This document shows, in pieces, positions 27,280 to 37,700 of a DNA stretch of 64,000 nt. A program made the translations under genes and the position numbers. The first letter of the stretch is position 1. Each line of letters begins with the position of its first letter. The notes beneath the pieces are model-generated. The model did not search any database and was not told where the DNA came from. It worked only from the letters and a program-made list of their open reading frames with translations. Source of the stretch: Nitrospiraceae bacterium (GTDB lineage Bacteria; Nitrospirota; Nitrospiria; Nitrospirales; Nitrospiraceae). The stretch lies in NCBI GenBank assembly GCA_919902505.1, contig CAKKRE010000051.1:1-64000 (forward strand). The letters are read 5' to 3'.

Positions 27280-27468
27280 CCCGCATTATTCATGACGGTT
27301 CGTCGCGAAAGTGCGGAGTCGCGAAGCGAGACGGGCGCGCGGAGCCGGGAGGGAGGAAGGCATCCGTGAACAGGATGTCGACCGACCGAGCGGCGAGCCC
27401 GCCCGCCGACAGGTTGGTCGCAGCCGCGAATCCGCGATTGCAGCAGAAGCGCTCATGAATAATGCGGG
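27280..27468. mobile_element. MITE-like element, 189 bp, with 16-bp perfect terminal inverted repeats
   Basis: The ends are exact inverted repeats: CCCGCATTATTCATGA at 27280-27295 and its complement at 27453-27468. They are flanked by CTAG on both sides (27276-27279 and 27469-27472), which I read as a 4-bp target duplication. The inside is GC-rich and has no intact transposase; the minus-strand frame (ARIIHERF...) is open but looks like non-coding element sequence. The right CTAG supplies the stop codon of the psiF-like gene on the minus strand. The parent transposase family is not identifiable from the ends alone. Confidence 0.75.
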
Positions 27469-27786
27469 CTAGTTGGACAGGCACTCCTTCATAAACTTCT
27501 TGCGCTCGTCGCCGGCCAGTTTCTTGGCTTTGGCATCCTTGTTACAGGTCGTCATCTTGTTCTGTTGTGCGGCACCGGCGGCGGCTTTCTCCGGTTTCGC
27601 GGAGAGACATTCCTTCATGAATGCCTTTCTCGCGTCACCCTTGCCTTCCCCGGTGAGTCTCTTGGCATTTGCATCGGCATTGCAGGTTTTCATTTTGTTC
27701 TGCTGCGCGCCGGCGTAGCTGAGCTGCGGCGTGGCGAGCACGGCTGCCAACATGAGAACGGACAAGGTCGTACAGAGATGTTTCAT
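27469..27786 (-). CDS. PsiF repeat protein, secreted
   Basis: A 105-residue exported protein with a signal peptide (MKHLCTTLSVLMLAAVLATPQLSYA as two pieces around a hydrophobic core) and two PsiF repeats. Each repeat has the pattern QNKM-x-x-CN-x-(D/A)A-x-A-K, then a basic stretch and AFMKECLS. The first is at about residues 29-62 and the second at 73-105. PsiF is phosphate-starvation inducible in enterics but its molecular role is unknown. The TAG stop is formed by the CTAG at the edge of the MITE-like element, yet the repeat is complete, so the gene appears intact. It faces cysE convergently. Confidence 0.88.
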   Translation of the reverse strand: MKHLCTTLSVLMLAAVLATPQLSYAGAQQNKMKTCNADANAKRLTGEGKGDARKAFMKECLSAKPEKAAAGAAQQNKMTTCNKDAKAKKLAGDERKKFMKECLSN

Positions 27787-27867
27787 GGCGGGCTCCGTTC
27801 GAGGTGAACGGGGGTTGTGTGCGGGACTATAACAAACGGCGCCCGACCTGTCTCGCGGGGGAGTTCC

Positions 27868-28629
27868 TTAAGGGAGAGAAGGGATGCTCCCATCGGTGTA
27901 GTCTACTCGGACGAGATAGAGCCCGTGAGGGGGAGCGGTTCTCCCGGCCGCGGCCCTCGCCCGCGTGGCAAGCACGGTGCGCATGTCGGCGGCGGTGCGC
28001 TTGCCCTGCCCCACTTCCACCAGGGTTCCCACCATGGCACGGACCATCTGCTTGAGAAACCGGTCGGCATAGAAGGAGAGAATGATGAGATCTTCCTGGC
28101 GGCGCAGTTGCGCCTGTTGCAATCGGCACTGGGGATTCTCGTTATCGGTCGGCGCCGTTTCGAATGAGGAGAAATCGTGTAAGCCGGTCAAGCAGGCGGC
28201 GGCTTCCGTCATGGCTACGAAGTCGAGCGGTTTATAGAGCATCCAGGCTCGTTCCCGGAGAAGGGGGGCTCGCTCAGACCGATTCATCAGGTGATACTCG
28301 TACAGCTTCCCTTTCGCCGAGTAGCGCGCATGAAAATGATCCGGCACGGCTTCAACCGAGAGGGCGCTGATATCGGCAGGGAGGTGAGCGTTCAACGCGC
28401 GAAGCCACTCGCGTTGCGAGAGCCCGCGATCGGTCCTGAAGCTGGCGACCTGCCCGAAGGCATGCACCCCGGCATCGGTCCGGCCTGCGCCGATGATCGT
28501 GAGCCTGGTTTGGGCGATTGCTGCGAGGGCCTCTTCCACTGCCGCTTGGATAGTCGGCACGTTCAGCTGGCGCTGCCACCCGGCGTACTGTGTGCCGTCG
28601 TACTCAAGGACGAGTTTAAATGTGGTCAT
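27868..28629 (-). CDS. truA: tRNA pseudouridine synthase A
   Basis: Converts uridines 38-40 of the tRNA anticodon stem to pseudouridine. The 253-residue protein opens FKLVLEYDGTQYAGWQRQ and carries the catalytic aspartate D52 in GAGRTDAGVHAFGQ. FLKQMVRAMVGTLVEVGQGK near residues 197-216 and the final GLYLVRVDY are also standard. The length is normal. It lies between psiF (82 bases away) and the amidase gene (47 bases), all on the minus strand, so read-through from the amidase gene is possible. Confidence 0.96.
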   Translation of the reverse strand: MTTFKLVLEYDGTQYAGWQRQLNVPTIQAAVEEALAAIAQTRLTIIGAGRTDAGVHAFGQVASFRTDRGLSQREWLRALNAHLPADISALSVEAVPDHFHARYSAKGKLYEYHLMNRSERAPLLRERAWMLYKPLDFVAMTEAAACLTGLHDFSSFETAPTDNENPQCRLQQAQLRRQEDLIILSFYADRFLKQMVRAMVGTLVEVGQGKRTAADMRTVLATRARAAAGRTAPPHGLYLVRVDYTDGSIPSLP

Positions 28630-28676
28630 AATCTGGAAGGGAAAAAATAAACTCTAGCCCAACGGGAAGGCGCCTG

Positions 28677-30005
28677 TCATCTGGGAGGATTGGTGTGGAG
28701 GTAGGTCTTGACCCCTTCGAAAATCGACTCCGCAATATGCGCCAGGAAGGGCTGTGATCGCATCTGCTCTTCTTCGGCGGGATTCGACATGAAGGCGATC
28801 TCGGCGAGAATGCTGGGCATGGTGGTGAAGCGGAGCACGTAAAATGGCGCGGTCTTTACCCCGTGATCGATCGTGCTGTAACGACCGTTGAGATTTGTGA
28901 CCATCGCCTGCTTGGCGGTCCAGGCGAGTTCTTGGGAGTGCTCGATTTTTTTGGAGGTCAGGAGGTCGGCGACGATGTACTCCCAGCCGACGCCGGTATT
29001 GTTGAGCGGGGTGCCGTTTTCTCGCGCGGCCACTTCCAGGGCTCGCTGATCCTTGGCTTCGCCGAAATGGTAGATCTCCAGCCCGCGGACGCCCTTGTGC
29101 GGATGTGAATTCACGTGGATAGAGATAAACAGGTCCGCATCCTTGCCGTTCGCAAACTTGGCCCGGTCCTCCAGTTCGATGAAGGCATCGCGTTCGCGGG
29201 TCATCAGGACACGTGTATTCGGCAAGGTACTGATCAAGGATTTCAGCAGCAAGCCGACCTTTAAGGTCACCTCTTTTTCCGTCGTCCCGTGCTGTCCGAT
29301 TGTGCCGGGGTCTTTTCCACCATGCCCGGGGTCGATGACGATTGTCTGGATCGGGCTTGCCGGTTTGGGCGCGATGGGGCGAGCCGGTTCCGTGACGGTT
29401 GGGCTTGGAATCGTCGTCGGGGTCGGTAAGGAGACGGCCGGGGCCTGTGGCGACGTCGCCGAAGTCTCGCCGATCTGTCGGACCTGATCTTTCGAACGCT
29501 GCGTCATATCGATGACGAGGCGGTCAGGATTGTCGAGGGAGAACACCTTATAACGGGAATTGGGGGTGCGTGTCAGTGTGATGCTGACGACGCGCGGGCG
29601 GCTTTGCGCAATGTGAAACGATTGCGGAATCGTCCCCCCTGAGACGCGCTGCCGGGAAGATTTCCCGAGGATGGCATTGTTCACTTCAATGAGCACCCGG
29701 TCGGGGTTGCGCAGATGCGTTTCGGAGAAGGAGGCCTTGTGATTTAAGTCGAGTACGAGACGTGTGCCATCGGCGGTGGACCAGGTGCGAAGGTCGCGGA
29801 CGATGATCGGATAACGGGATGTCCCGGCGCGCTCTTGTTTGACCAGGAGGAAACGGGGGGAGGGCTCTTCAGCGGCAACTTGGGGAACCGTCGGCCAGGA
29901 GGGCTCGATTGGGATCTCGCCACCGGAGGAGGTGCCCGCGCCCAATAAGAGGCAGGCGAACACGAGCGTCAGGAGGTTGCGGACCAGAGAGTCGACAGGG
30001 AACAC
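28677..30005 (-). CDS. N-acetylmuramoyl-L-alanine amidase with AMIN domain, AmiC-like
   Basis: A periplasmic cell-wall amidase of 442 residues that cuts the bond between N-acetylmuramic acid and the stem peptide, usually at septation. A signal peptide covers residues 1 to about 28. An AMIN domain, which guides such enzymes to the septum, spans about residues 65-170 (VLDLNHKASF, then RVVSITLTRTPNSRYKVF). A proline/threonine-rich linker follows. The Amidase_3 catalytic domain begins TIVIDPGHGGKDPGTIG (zinc histidine), has TEKEVTLKV (zinc glutamate), FISIHVNSH (zinc histidine) and ends with SILAEIAFMSNPAEE (catalytic glutamate). The start is GTG 30005, preceded by GAGGAG. It is divergent from the NYN gene. 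Confidence 0.94.
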   Translation of the reverse strand: MFPVDSLVRNLLTLVFACLLLGAGTSSGGEIPIEPSWPTVPQVAAEEPSPRFLLVKQERAGTSRYPIIVRDLRTWSTADGTRLVLDLNHKASFSETHLRNPDRVLIEVNNAILGKSSRQRVSGGTIPQSFHIAQSRPRVVSITLTRTPNSRYKVFSLDNPDRLVIDMTQRSKDQVRQIGETSATSPQAPAVSLPTPTTIPSPTVTEPARPIAPKPASPIQTIVIDPGHGGKDPGTIGQHGTTEKEVTLKVGLLLKSLISTLPNTRVLMTRERDAFIELEDRAKFANGKDADLFISIHVNSHPHKGVRGLEIYHFGEAKDQRALEVAARENGTPLNNTGVGWEYIVADLLTSKKIEHSQELAWTAKQAMVTNLNGRYSTIDHGVKTAPFYVLRFTTMPSILAEIAFMSNPAEEEQMRSQPFLAHIAESIFEGVKTYLHTNPPR

Positions 30006-30098
30006 GTACCGGAACTCCTCTCGATAGGATACCCTCTAGGCCTTTTCTCAGATGTTTATGGTAATGTCAACAAAAGGCCTCAAACCACCTAATTGTAG

Positions 30099-30632
30099 AT
30101 GGCGACGCATCTTCTTGTCGATGGGTATAACCTTGTGGGCAGCGCTGGAATGGCCGTCCCGGCTGGTTCCGGACGCCTGGAGGCGGCACGCGACACGCTG
30201 CTCAAGAACCTGGCCGCGTATCGTCAACGAAAGGGCCATGCGATTACCGTCGTCTTCGATGGCTGGCAGGGCGGGCTGGGTGCGGAACATCGTGAATTTC
30301 AATCCGGCATCGAGGTCGTGTATTCGAAACGAGGCGAACGCGCCGATCAGGTCATTCAACGTCTCGCCCGACTGTACGGCAGGGATTGCGCGGTGGTGTC
30401 ATCGGATCATGAAGTGGTCAATTCGGCTAGGGCGGCAGGCGCGTTCATCATCGGAGCGGCGGAGTTTCGCGCCAAGTTGCAGGATCGGTCGTCCAGCCTG
30501 TCGACCGTCGCCTTTAAAGAACTGGATCGTGGAGAACTCGATGTCGTCAAGCGATCCAAAGACAAAGGCGGGAATCCCCGCAAGCTGCCGAAGTCACAAC
30601 GTAAACGAAACCATCAGCTTAGGGAATTCTGA
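30099..30632 (+). CDS. NYN-domain ribonuclease, YacP/Rae1-like
   Basis: A 177-residue protein of the YacP group in the NYN/PIN-like nuclease clan. It opens THLLVDGYNLVGSAG with the first catalytic aspartate, then shows ITVVFDGWQGG and the CAVVSSDHEVVNSARAAGA segment with further acidic residues. Bacillus subtilis Rae1/YacP is a ribosome-associated endoribonuclease. The basic tail (DVVKRSKDKGGNPRKLPKSQRKRNHQ) suits RNA binding. It starts 93 bases from the divergent amidase gene, and its last 14 bases overlap the 3' end of the convergent tatD. Confidence 0.87.
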   Translation: MATHLLVDGYNLVGSAGMAVPAGSGRLEAARDTLLKNLAAYRQRKGHAITVVFDGWQGGLGAEHREFQSGIEVVYSKRGERADQVIQRLARLYGRDCAVVSSDHEVVNSARAAGAFIIGAAEFRAKLQDRSSSLSTVAFKELDRGELDVVKRSKDKGGNPRKLPKSQRKRNHQLREF

Positions 30633-31407
30633 ACAGGCGGCGGGCGTTCTCGCTGGTACGGCGGCCCACGTCTTCAGCGGTCAAGGGGACGTTGTCGGCG
30701 GTGATCGTCGCCAGCAGTTCGGCCACATGCCTCACAAAGGCCGGTTCGTTGCGTTTGCCGCGATGCGGGACCGGCGTGAGGTAGGGGCAATCGGTTTCAA
30801 TGAGCAGCCGATCCGCCGGGACCGTCTTGGCGATCTCGCGCAGCATGGTCGCATTCTGAAAGGTCAGGATGCCGGAGAACGACAGATAAAACCCCAGCTC
30901 GATCGCATCCTTCGCCAGCCAGGCATCTCCTGAAAAACAGTGAAACACTCCGCCGATTTCTGAAGCCCCTTCTTCCTTCAGAATGCGCACGGTATCGTCC
31001 TGCGCTTCCCTAGTGTGGATGATGACCGGGAGCGTCAACTCACGCGCCAGTTGAATTTGCTCGCGAAAGCGCGTCCGCTGCAATTCCGGATCCGAGTGGT
31101 TGTAGTGGTAATCGAGGCCGATCTCACCGTAGGCCACGACCTTCTTGTCGCGCGCCAGTCGCCGGAACTCATCGTACCAACCGTCCTCGATGTGTTTGCC
31201 TTCGTGGGGGTGCACGCCGATCGACGCGTAGACGAAGGGGTACTGGTTGGCGAGCGCGACCGCCGCGCGGCTCGTCGCAAGGTCGCAGCCGATGGTGATC
31301 ATCGATTCCACGCCGGCCGCTCGCGCACGGGCGATCATGGCCTCGCGGTCCGGCTCGTAGCGCGCATCATCGAGATGGGTATGGGTATCGATCAGCATGG
31401 GGCGCAT
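30619..31407 (-). CDS. tatD: TatD-family metal-dependent hydrolase (DNase)
   Basis: A TIM-barrel metallohydrolase of 262 residues. The metal site is MLIDTHTHLDD (H9, H11), followed by the glutamate in AYGEIGLDYHY, the histidine of VIIHTREAQDD, HCFSG and the final aspartate of LLIETDCPYLTP. These are the complete family residues. TatD proteins are Mg-dependent 3'-5' DNases or RNases linked to DNA repair. An internal ATG at 31398 (MLIDTH) is an alternative start. The gene converges on the NYN RNase gene with a 14-base overlap of the ends. Confidence 0.94.
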   Translation of the reverse strand: MRPMLIDTHTHLDDARYEPDREAMIARARAAGVESMITIGCDLATSRAAVALANQYPFVYASIGVHPHEGKHIEDGWYDEFRRLARDKKVVAYGEIGLDYHYNHSDPELQRTRFREQIQLARELTLPVIIHTREAQDDTVRILKEEGASEIGGVFHCFSGDAWLAKDAIELGFYLSFSGILTFQNATMLREIAKTVPADRLLIETDCPYLTPVPHRGKRNEPAFVRHVAELLATITADNVPLTAEDVGRRTSENARRLFRIP

Positions 31408-31427
31408 CCTAACATGGTTGTCCGCTC

Positions 31428-31632
31428 ATAGGATGCTGGAAAAGTTGGCCAGCAGCGCTCTCAACACCCGTGAAGCGTGAATCGTGAAGCGTATCTCGTC
31501 GGGGTCAGAGCGTATGGCTGGTGGCGTATAGCTGCGAGTAAAGACGCCCACTCTCGATTTCCGGTCATATGCTATGAGCGATATGCCATAAGCTCTTTTC
31601 TGCGGACGAGAGACGAACGACGCTTCACGAAC
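31428..31632. repeat. Nested imperfect inverted repeats in the gap upstream of tatD
   Basis: The 298-base interval 31408-31705 has no gene. It starts with a single arm of the repeat family seen at 44985 and 58201 (GGATGCTGGAAAAGTTGGCC, 31431-31450). Next come two nested inverted pairs: 31481-31500 with 31612-31632 (sharing CGTGAAGCGT / ACGCTTCACG) and 31508-31537 with 31565-31595 (GAGCGTATGGC against GCCATAAGCTC). The whole could fold into one long hairpin of about 150 bases. It may serve as a 3' structure for the glucan synthase mRNA or be a degenerate mobile repeat. Confidence 0.5.
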
Positions 31633-31705
31633 GACGGACGAAAGGGAAACCATCGGGAGCCAACACCCACCGGAGCGTCCCGATATGCCAACGCGTTTAG
31701 TTATT

Positions 31706-34700
31706 TCACGCGGCTGGGACGGTCACCTCCGCTGAATGTTCGCGACGGTCGTCCACAAGTCGAATCGCATGGTCGGCCTGGGGGACGCCATCGACCGTGA
31801 CCGACATCGCCTGCTTGTCAGTAGCTGATTGCCGCACCGTGATGTGATACAGGGTTTCCCTGAATCGATAGTGCAGCTTGAATGCGGTCCAATCCTTAGG
31901 AAGGCAGGGAACGAACCGTAACCGGTTGTGTTCCAGTCTCACTCCGAGAAGTGACTCGACGATCAGCCGATACATCCACCCGGCCGAGCCGGTGTACCAG
32001 GTCCACCCGCCGCGGCCTATGTGGGGAGAAACTGCGTAGACATCCGCCGCGACCACGTACGGTTCGACTTTGTATCGATTGATGTCCTCCGGTGTCCGGG
32101 CGTGGTTCACCGGGTTGATCATGCGAAACAGTTCCCAGGCCCGTTCCCGGTCGCCCAGTGCGGCGAAGGCCATGGTGGCCCAAAGCGCGCCATGGGTGTA
32201 CTGTCCGCCATTTTCCCTGACTCCCGGCACGTAGCCCTTGATATAGCCGGGATTCAGCGCGGACTTGTCGAAGGGCGGGTCCAACAGTTGGATGAGGGCA
32301 TCGTCGGGCCGAACCAGCCGCCGGTAGACGGCCTCCATCCCTTGGCGCGAACGGGTCGCGTCTCCCGCTCCTGAGAGCACCGACCAGCTTTGCGGGATGG
32401 AATCGATTTGGCATTCGTCGTTGGTGGCCGACCCGAGCGGCGACCCGTCGTCGAAGTAGGCGCGACGGTACCACTCTCCGTCCCAGCCCTGCTGCTCGAT
32501 CTGTTGTTGCAGCTGCGCCGCTTCCGCCTGGCAGCGCTCAGCGAACGGCTCATCACCTTTGGTTTTCGCCACCTCAGCAAACCGCATGAGGACGTTGTAG
32601 AGGAAGAATCCCAGCCAGACACTTTCGCCCTGGCCCCGATCGCCGACCATATTCATCCCGTCGTTCCAATCGCCTGAGCCGATGAGCGGCAGACCGTGTA
32701 CACCCTTCGTGAGCCCCTTCAGGATGGCCCGCACACAGTGGTCGTATAAACTGCCTGATTGCTCAGACCGGCCGGGAAGATCGTAGTAGGAGTCTTCATC
32801 CGCATTGATCGGGCGGCCTTCGATGAACTGAATGGGGGCGTCCAGCACGCCGGTGTCCCCGGTCGTCATCACGTAGCGACTGGTGACATAGGGAAGCCAG
32901 AGAAAATCGTCGGAACAGCGCGTGCGCACGCCCCGGTTCGAAGGGGGATGCCACCAATGCTGCACATCTCCTTCCTTGAACTGACGGCCGGCGCACAGCA
33001 GCAGCTGTTCCCGTGCGAGCTGAGGTTTCGCGTGGACCAATGCCATCACGTCTTGCAACTGATCGCGGAACCCGAAGGCGCCTCCCGATTGATAGTAGCC
33101 GCTTCGCGCCCACAAGCGGCAGGCCAGCGTTTGATACAGCAGCCAACCATTGGCGAGCACATTGAGGGACTGATCGGGGGTCTCCACATGGACCGCTCCC
33201 AGCGTATGCGTCCAGTGATGCCAGACGGTTTCCAGCGCCGCACGACCCGCCGTCGCCCCCCTGAATCGGCGGACGAGCTGACGCGCCTCGTCCGTATCTT
33301 TTCCAACCCCCAAGCGGAAGGTACAGTTGCGCTCTTGACCGACGGCGAGTTCGAAAGGCACCTGAATGGCGCCACAAGGATCCAGGGCGGCGCCCACTTT
33401 TCCCGACAGCCGAGAACGCCCCATCGCGGCAGGGTGGTGCAGGGTGCCGTTCCGTCCCAGAAATTCGGTCCGATCGCCGGTCACACTCCGCGTTCCTTCG
33501 TCCACATCGAAGAAGGCGATCCGCCCGGGAAAATCTGTGTTGTAGGGGTTCCGTGCGAACAGTGCCCCGGTGGCGGGGTCCACTTCGCTGATGACATGCA
33601 TCACCGATTTTGGCCGCAGGTCGCCCAGCACCCATTCCACATAGCCGGTCGCCGATAGTCGTCGTGGCCGGCCCGATTCGTTGCGTAGCTTCAGGACCGT
33701 CAATTTTACGGAGGCATCCAGTGCCACGTACACCCAGGCCTCCGATCGAATCCCGCCTTCCGTATGCTCGAAGCAGCTGTAGCCGAATCCATGCCGGCTG
33801 ACATAGGGGCCGGCGCCGCGACTGGGCATGGGCATCGGCGACCAGACATGGCCGCTTTCCTCATCACGGAGATAGAAGGCTTCTCCGCTCGAATCGGTCA
33901 CCGGATCGTTGTGCCAAGGTGTGAGGCGGAATTCATGCGCGTTCTCGCTCCAGGTATAGGCGAGGCCGTTCTCTGAGACGACGGTGCCGAAGTGCGGGTT
34001 CGCCAGCACGTTGACCCAGGGGGCAGGCGTCACCTGTTCCGCGTTTGTGGTGATGACGTATTCGCGGCCATCGGAAGAAAATCCGCCGAGACCGTTGTAG
34101 AACAGCAGATCTGTTCGGGGCTCGATGAGCGCCGGCGGATCGGCGCGGTGGGTGCGGCTGGGTTTGAAGCGGTAGGCGGGCGCCGCAGGGGAGGCGACGC
34201 GCGTAATCTGCTCTGCCAGCGTACCGCGCCGATCCGTGAGGATCACGCGGGCCACCGATTGCTGCAGCAGGCGGTCTTCGACCGACATCTGTTCCGCCGT
34301 TCGCACGAAGATGCCGCCCGGACGATCCATCACATTGGCCTCGACCCCTGCCGAGATCAACCCCATGATCTGATCGTGGAGCACCTGACGGTAGCCGGCG
34401 TGATCTTCATTCCAAATCACGAGGTCCACGACGAGCCCCTTCAGTCGCCAATAGGCGTGGGCCTGGACCAGTTGACGGACCAGATCGATGTTGGACGGGT
34501 CCCCGATCTGGAGCAACACGATCGGCAGATCGCCGGAAATCGCATAGCCCCAGAGGCCCGATTGTCCGCGGCGGTTTTTACTCAGCACGGCCGCTTCTGC
34601 CCTGAGCGAGGCATTCGCATAGAGGATCGAGCCGGCCAGCCTGCCATACAACTGCGCATCCGCTTCGGTCGTATTGAGCTGACGCAGCACGACCTGGCTG

Positions 34701-37700
34701 TGGGTCCAGGCGAGCTCAAAGACCCGATCGGCGAGACGCCGGTCCTGATACTTGTCGACCAGGCGCAGGCAGAGGTCGCGGGTCTCTCCGATGCCCGACA
34801 CCAGATCCACCGTGACCGACTCTTCCGGTTCGAGTACGACCTGACTGCGGATGGACACAATGGGGTCCAGTACGGAGCCCTGACTTCCTGAGAGTGGAGC
34901 CGCATGGTCCATGGCCTGTGGAGCGGCGAGAGTGCGTCCCCGGCCGATGAACTGCATGCGATCCGTTTCGTAAGACATCTCCCCGCTGTGGGGGCCACGG
35001 ACCGCCATGAGGTGGAAGGCCCAGGGGGCCTGCTCATTCTGAGAACGGCCACGGCGTGTGGAGAGGATGGCCTGGCGTTCACGAATGATCTCCGTCTGAA
35101 CGAACAGATTGCTGAAGGCCGGATGGAGGGCATCGGCTGCCGGCAACGCCAGCACGACCTCCGCATAACTGGTGAGGTCGATCGTTCGTTTGGTGCCGGA
35201 ACAGTTGGTGAGACGGATCCGCCGTAATTCGATGTCGTCTTCCGGTGACACGACGATTTCGACATGGGTTTCGATGTCGTGATCGCGACGCCGAAATTCC
35301 GCCCGCCCTTCGGAAAAAATGACCTCGTAGCTCTTGGACGGTTTGAGCGTCGGCTGATGGGCCGTGGACCAGAACTCACCGCTCTCCACATCGCGGAGAT
35401 AGCAGAATGTGCCCCAATTGTCGCAGGTGCTGTCTTCACGCCAACGCGTCACGGCCAGGTCCTTCCAGCGGCTGGACCCGCCTCCCGCGTTCGTGACCAT
35501 CACATGGTAACGACCGTTCGACAGGAGTTGCACGTCCGGTACCGGCGTCTGCGCGGTCGTCAGGACACGCATCGGCGTGTCCGTCACGGCGGACGTCGTG
35601 CGCAAATCCGACAGTTCGGTGCTGTGGGCATAAAAGGCCGTGGCCTTGGGAATCCGCTCTTGTAATAGCAGCGTGGTGGCCTGAAACAGCGGGTCGGCCT
35701 CGAATCGTTTCTGCATTGGACGGTCGAGAAGCAGATAGGCCAAGGAAAGGAAACTCATCCCCACATGGTGCGCCATGTAGGACCGAATGATGACATGCGA
35801 TTGTCCGCGGGGAAGACGCGAGGGCGTGTAATCGATCGCTTCGTACAAGCCGTAGGGTCCATCGGCGCCTTCGGCCGTGAGTCGCTGGAGATTCAGACAA
35901 GCCTCTTCCGGCGCGACCATCAGGGCGAGGGAGGTGGCGTAGGGAGCAATGACCAATTCCTCGCCCAGGCCTCGCTTCAGCCCAAGGCCGGGCACACCGA
36001 AGGCCCGGTACTGATAGTTCAACTGTGCGTCGACCATGTTGTAGCCGGATTCCGAGACGCCCCAGGGAATGTCTCGCTCCCAGCCGTATTCGATCTGTCG
36101 CTTCACCGCTGCGCGGTAGGTCTGGTCCAGCAGCGTCTGCTGGTACGTCGGCATGACCAGCAGCGGCATCAGGTATTCGAACATCGACCCGCTCCAGGAC
36201 AGGAGAATCGGTTCATCCCCTGTCGTCGTGAGCAGACGGCCCAGGGCGAACCAGCTCTCCTGCGGGAGTTGGCCCTGCGCAATCGCCACGAAGCTGCACA
36301 ATCGCGCTTCGGAGGCCAGGAGGTCGTAGTAACTCGCGTCCCGTCGTCGTTCCGCGACGTTGTACCCGATGGAGAGGAGAAACCGCGTGTCGTCGAACAG
36401 GAAGTCGTACTCCATCTGGGCAAATTGATTCGCTTGCCGGGCCAAGTGGTCGAGCGAGGCCACGCGTTGGTCGGCCAGTCGGTTGGCCGCGTTCATCTGC
36501 CGTTGAAGGTCGGTCAGCCAGGCACGTTCCGTATCAGGAGTGTCAGGCCCAAGCCGCTGCTCGATTGCCGGCAGCCAGTCGCTCTCCAGTCTGGTGAGGG
36601 CCCGGAGCGTCGGTATCTGATCTAATTTTGGAAACAGGCGGAGTATCTCTGCGGCAGCGGGAAGCACGATCCAGGGCGCGAAGAGCATCAGCTCACTATG
36701 TGCATCCCGGCATTGTCTTGCGAAGGCATGGGCCCATCGGTGCGCCTCCGCGTTGGAGGCGGGATCGAGGCGGGCGGTGACCCCATCCACCTGCCTGCTG
36801 AGCAGAGTAAAGGTATGGTGAGCCTGCGTCAGTGTGGTCGGCCTGTCGTGACAGGCATCGGCCAGGTTTTTTTGAAGCTCGTCCAACTGAACAGTCGCCG
36901 AAGCGACGAGCGCATCACTCAGCAGCGTGAAGGTATCGCGGAGTCCTTCAAAGGTGCGCTCAGCGAGGATCTTGTGTTCCGGCAGGCTGAGAAGCCCTGA
37001 GTGCAAGGTCATGACGTGCCCCGCCAGATTTCCACTGTCTACCGATGAAATGTACATGGGCAGCAGCGGTTTCAACGTCTGGGTGTCGTACCAATTGTAG
37101 AAATGGCCTCGGAATCGTTCCAACGCCGCCATGCTGTCGAACGTGTGTGCCGTGCGTGCCAGGAGCTGTCCCGCCGACAGGTAGCCGAAGTCGTAGGCGG
37201 AGAGATTGGCCAGCAGCGCCAATCCCATGTTCGTGGGCGATGTCCGATGGGCCACCTTCGGTGCCGGATGCTCCTGAAAGTTATCGGGTGGGAGCCAATG
37301 GTCCTCCGGGCTGACGTAGGTCTCGAAAAATGCCCAGGTCTTGCGGGCCATCTTCCTGAGAAACATCGTCTGGTCGTCCGTGAGTCTTGCCTCGCGTCGA
37401 GCCAGGGGTTTGCCGATCCACCAGGTGAACAAGGGAGACAGCGCCCACAGGCCGAGAACCGGCGCCGCAACCAGGAGCGCCTCCTGCCGTGTTTGCAGCA
37501 GAACGATCGTGATGGCCAGGACCATGGCCGGGCCAATCCACATTGAACGATAGGAGCCGATCAGGTCCGTCCTGCTTCTGTCCGCCGCTCCCGATGGGTT
37601 CCATTCCAGCAAGCCGGTCCGGGTGAACCACACCCGTCCGGCGGTCCGGAGGATCGCGTCCAGGCTGTAGAGACTCTCGTAGGGAAGGCACATGAGCGTC

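Noticed and set aside
27290-27484. 64-codon minus-strand frame inside the MITE-like element (ARIIHERF...)
   Set aside because: It consists of the element's own terminal repeat and interior, has no ribosome binding site and resembles no transposase I can name.
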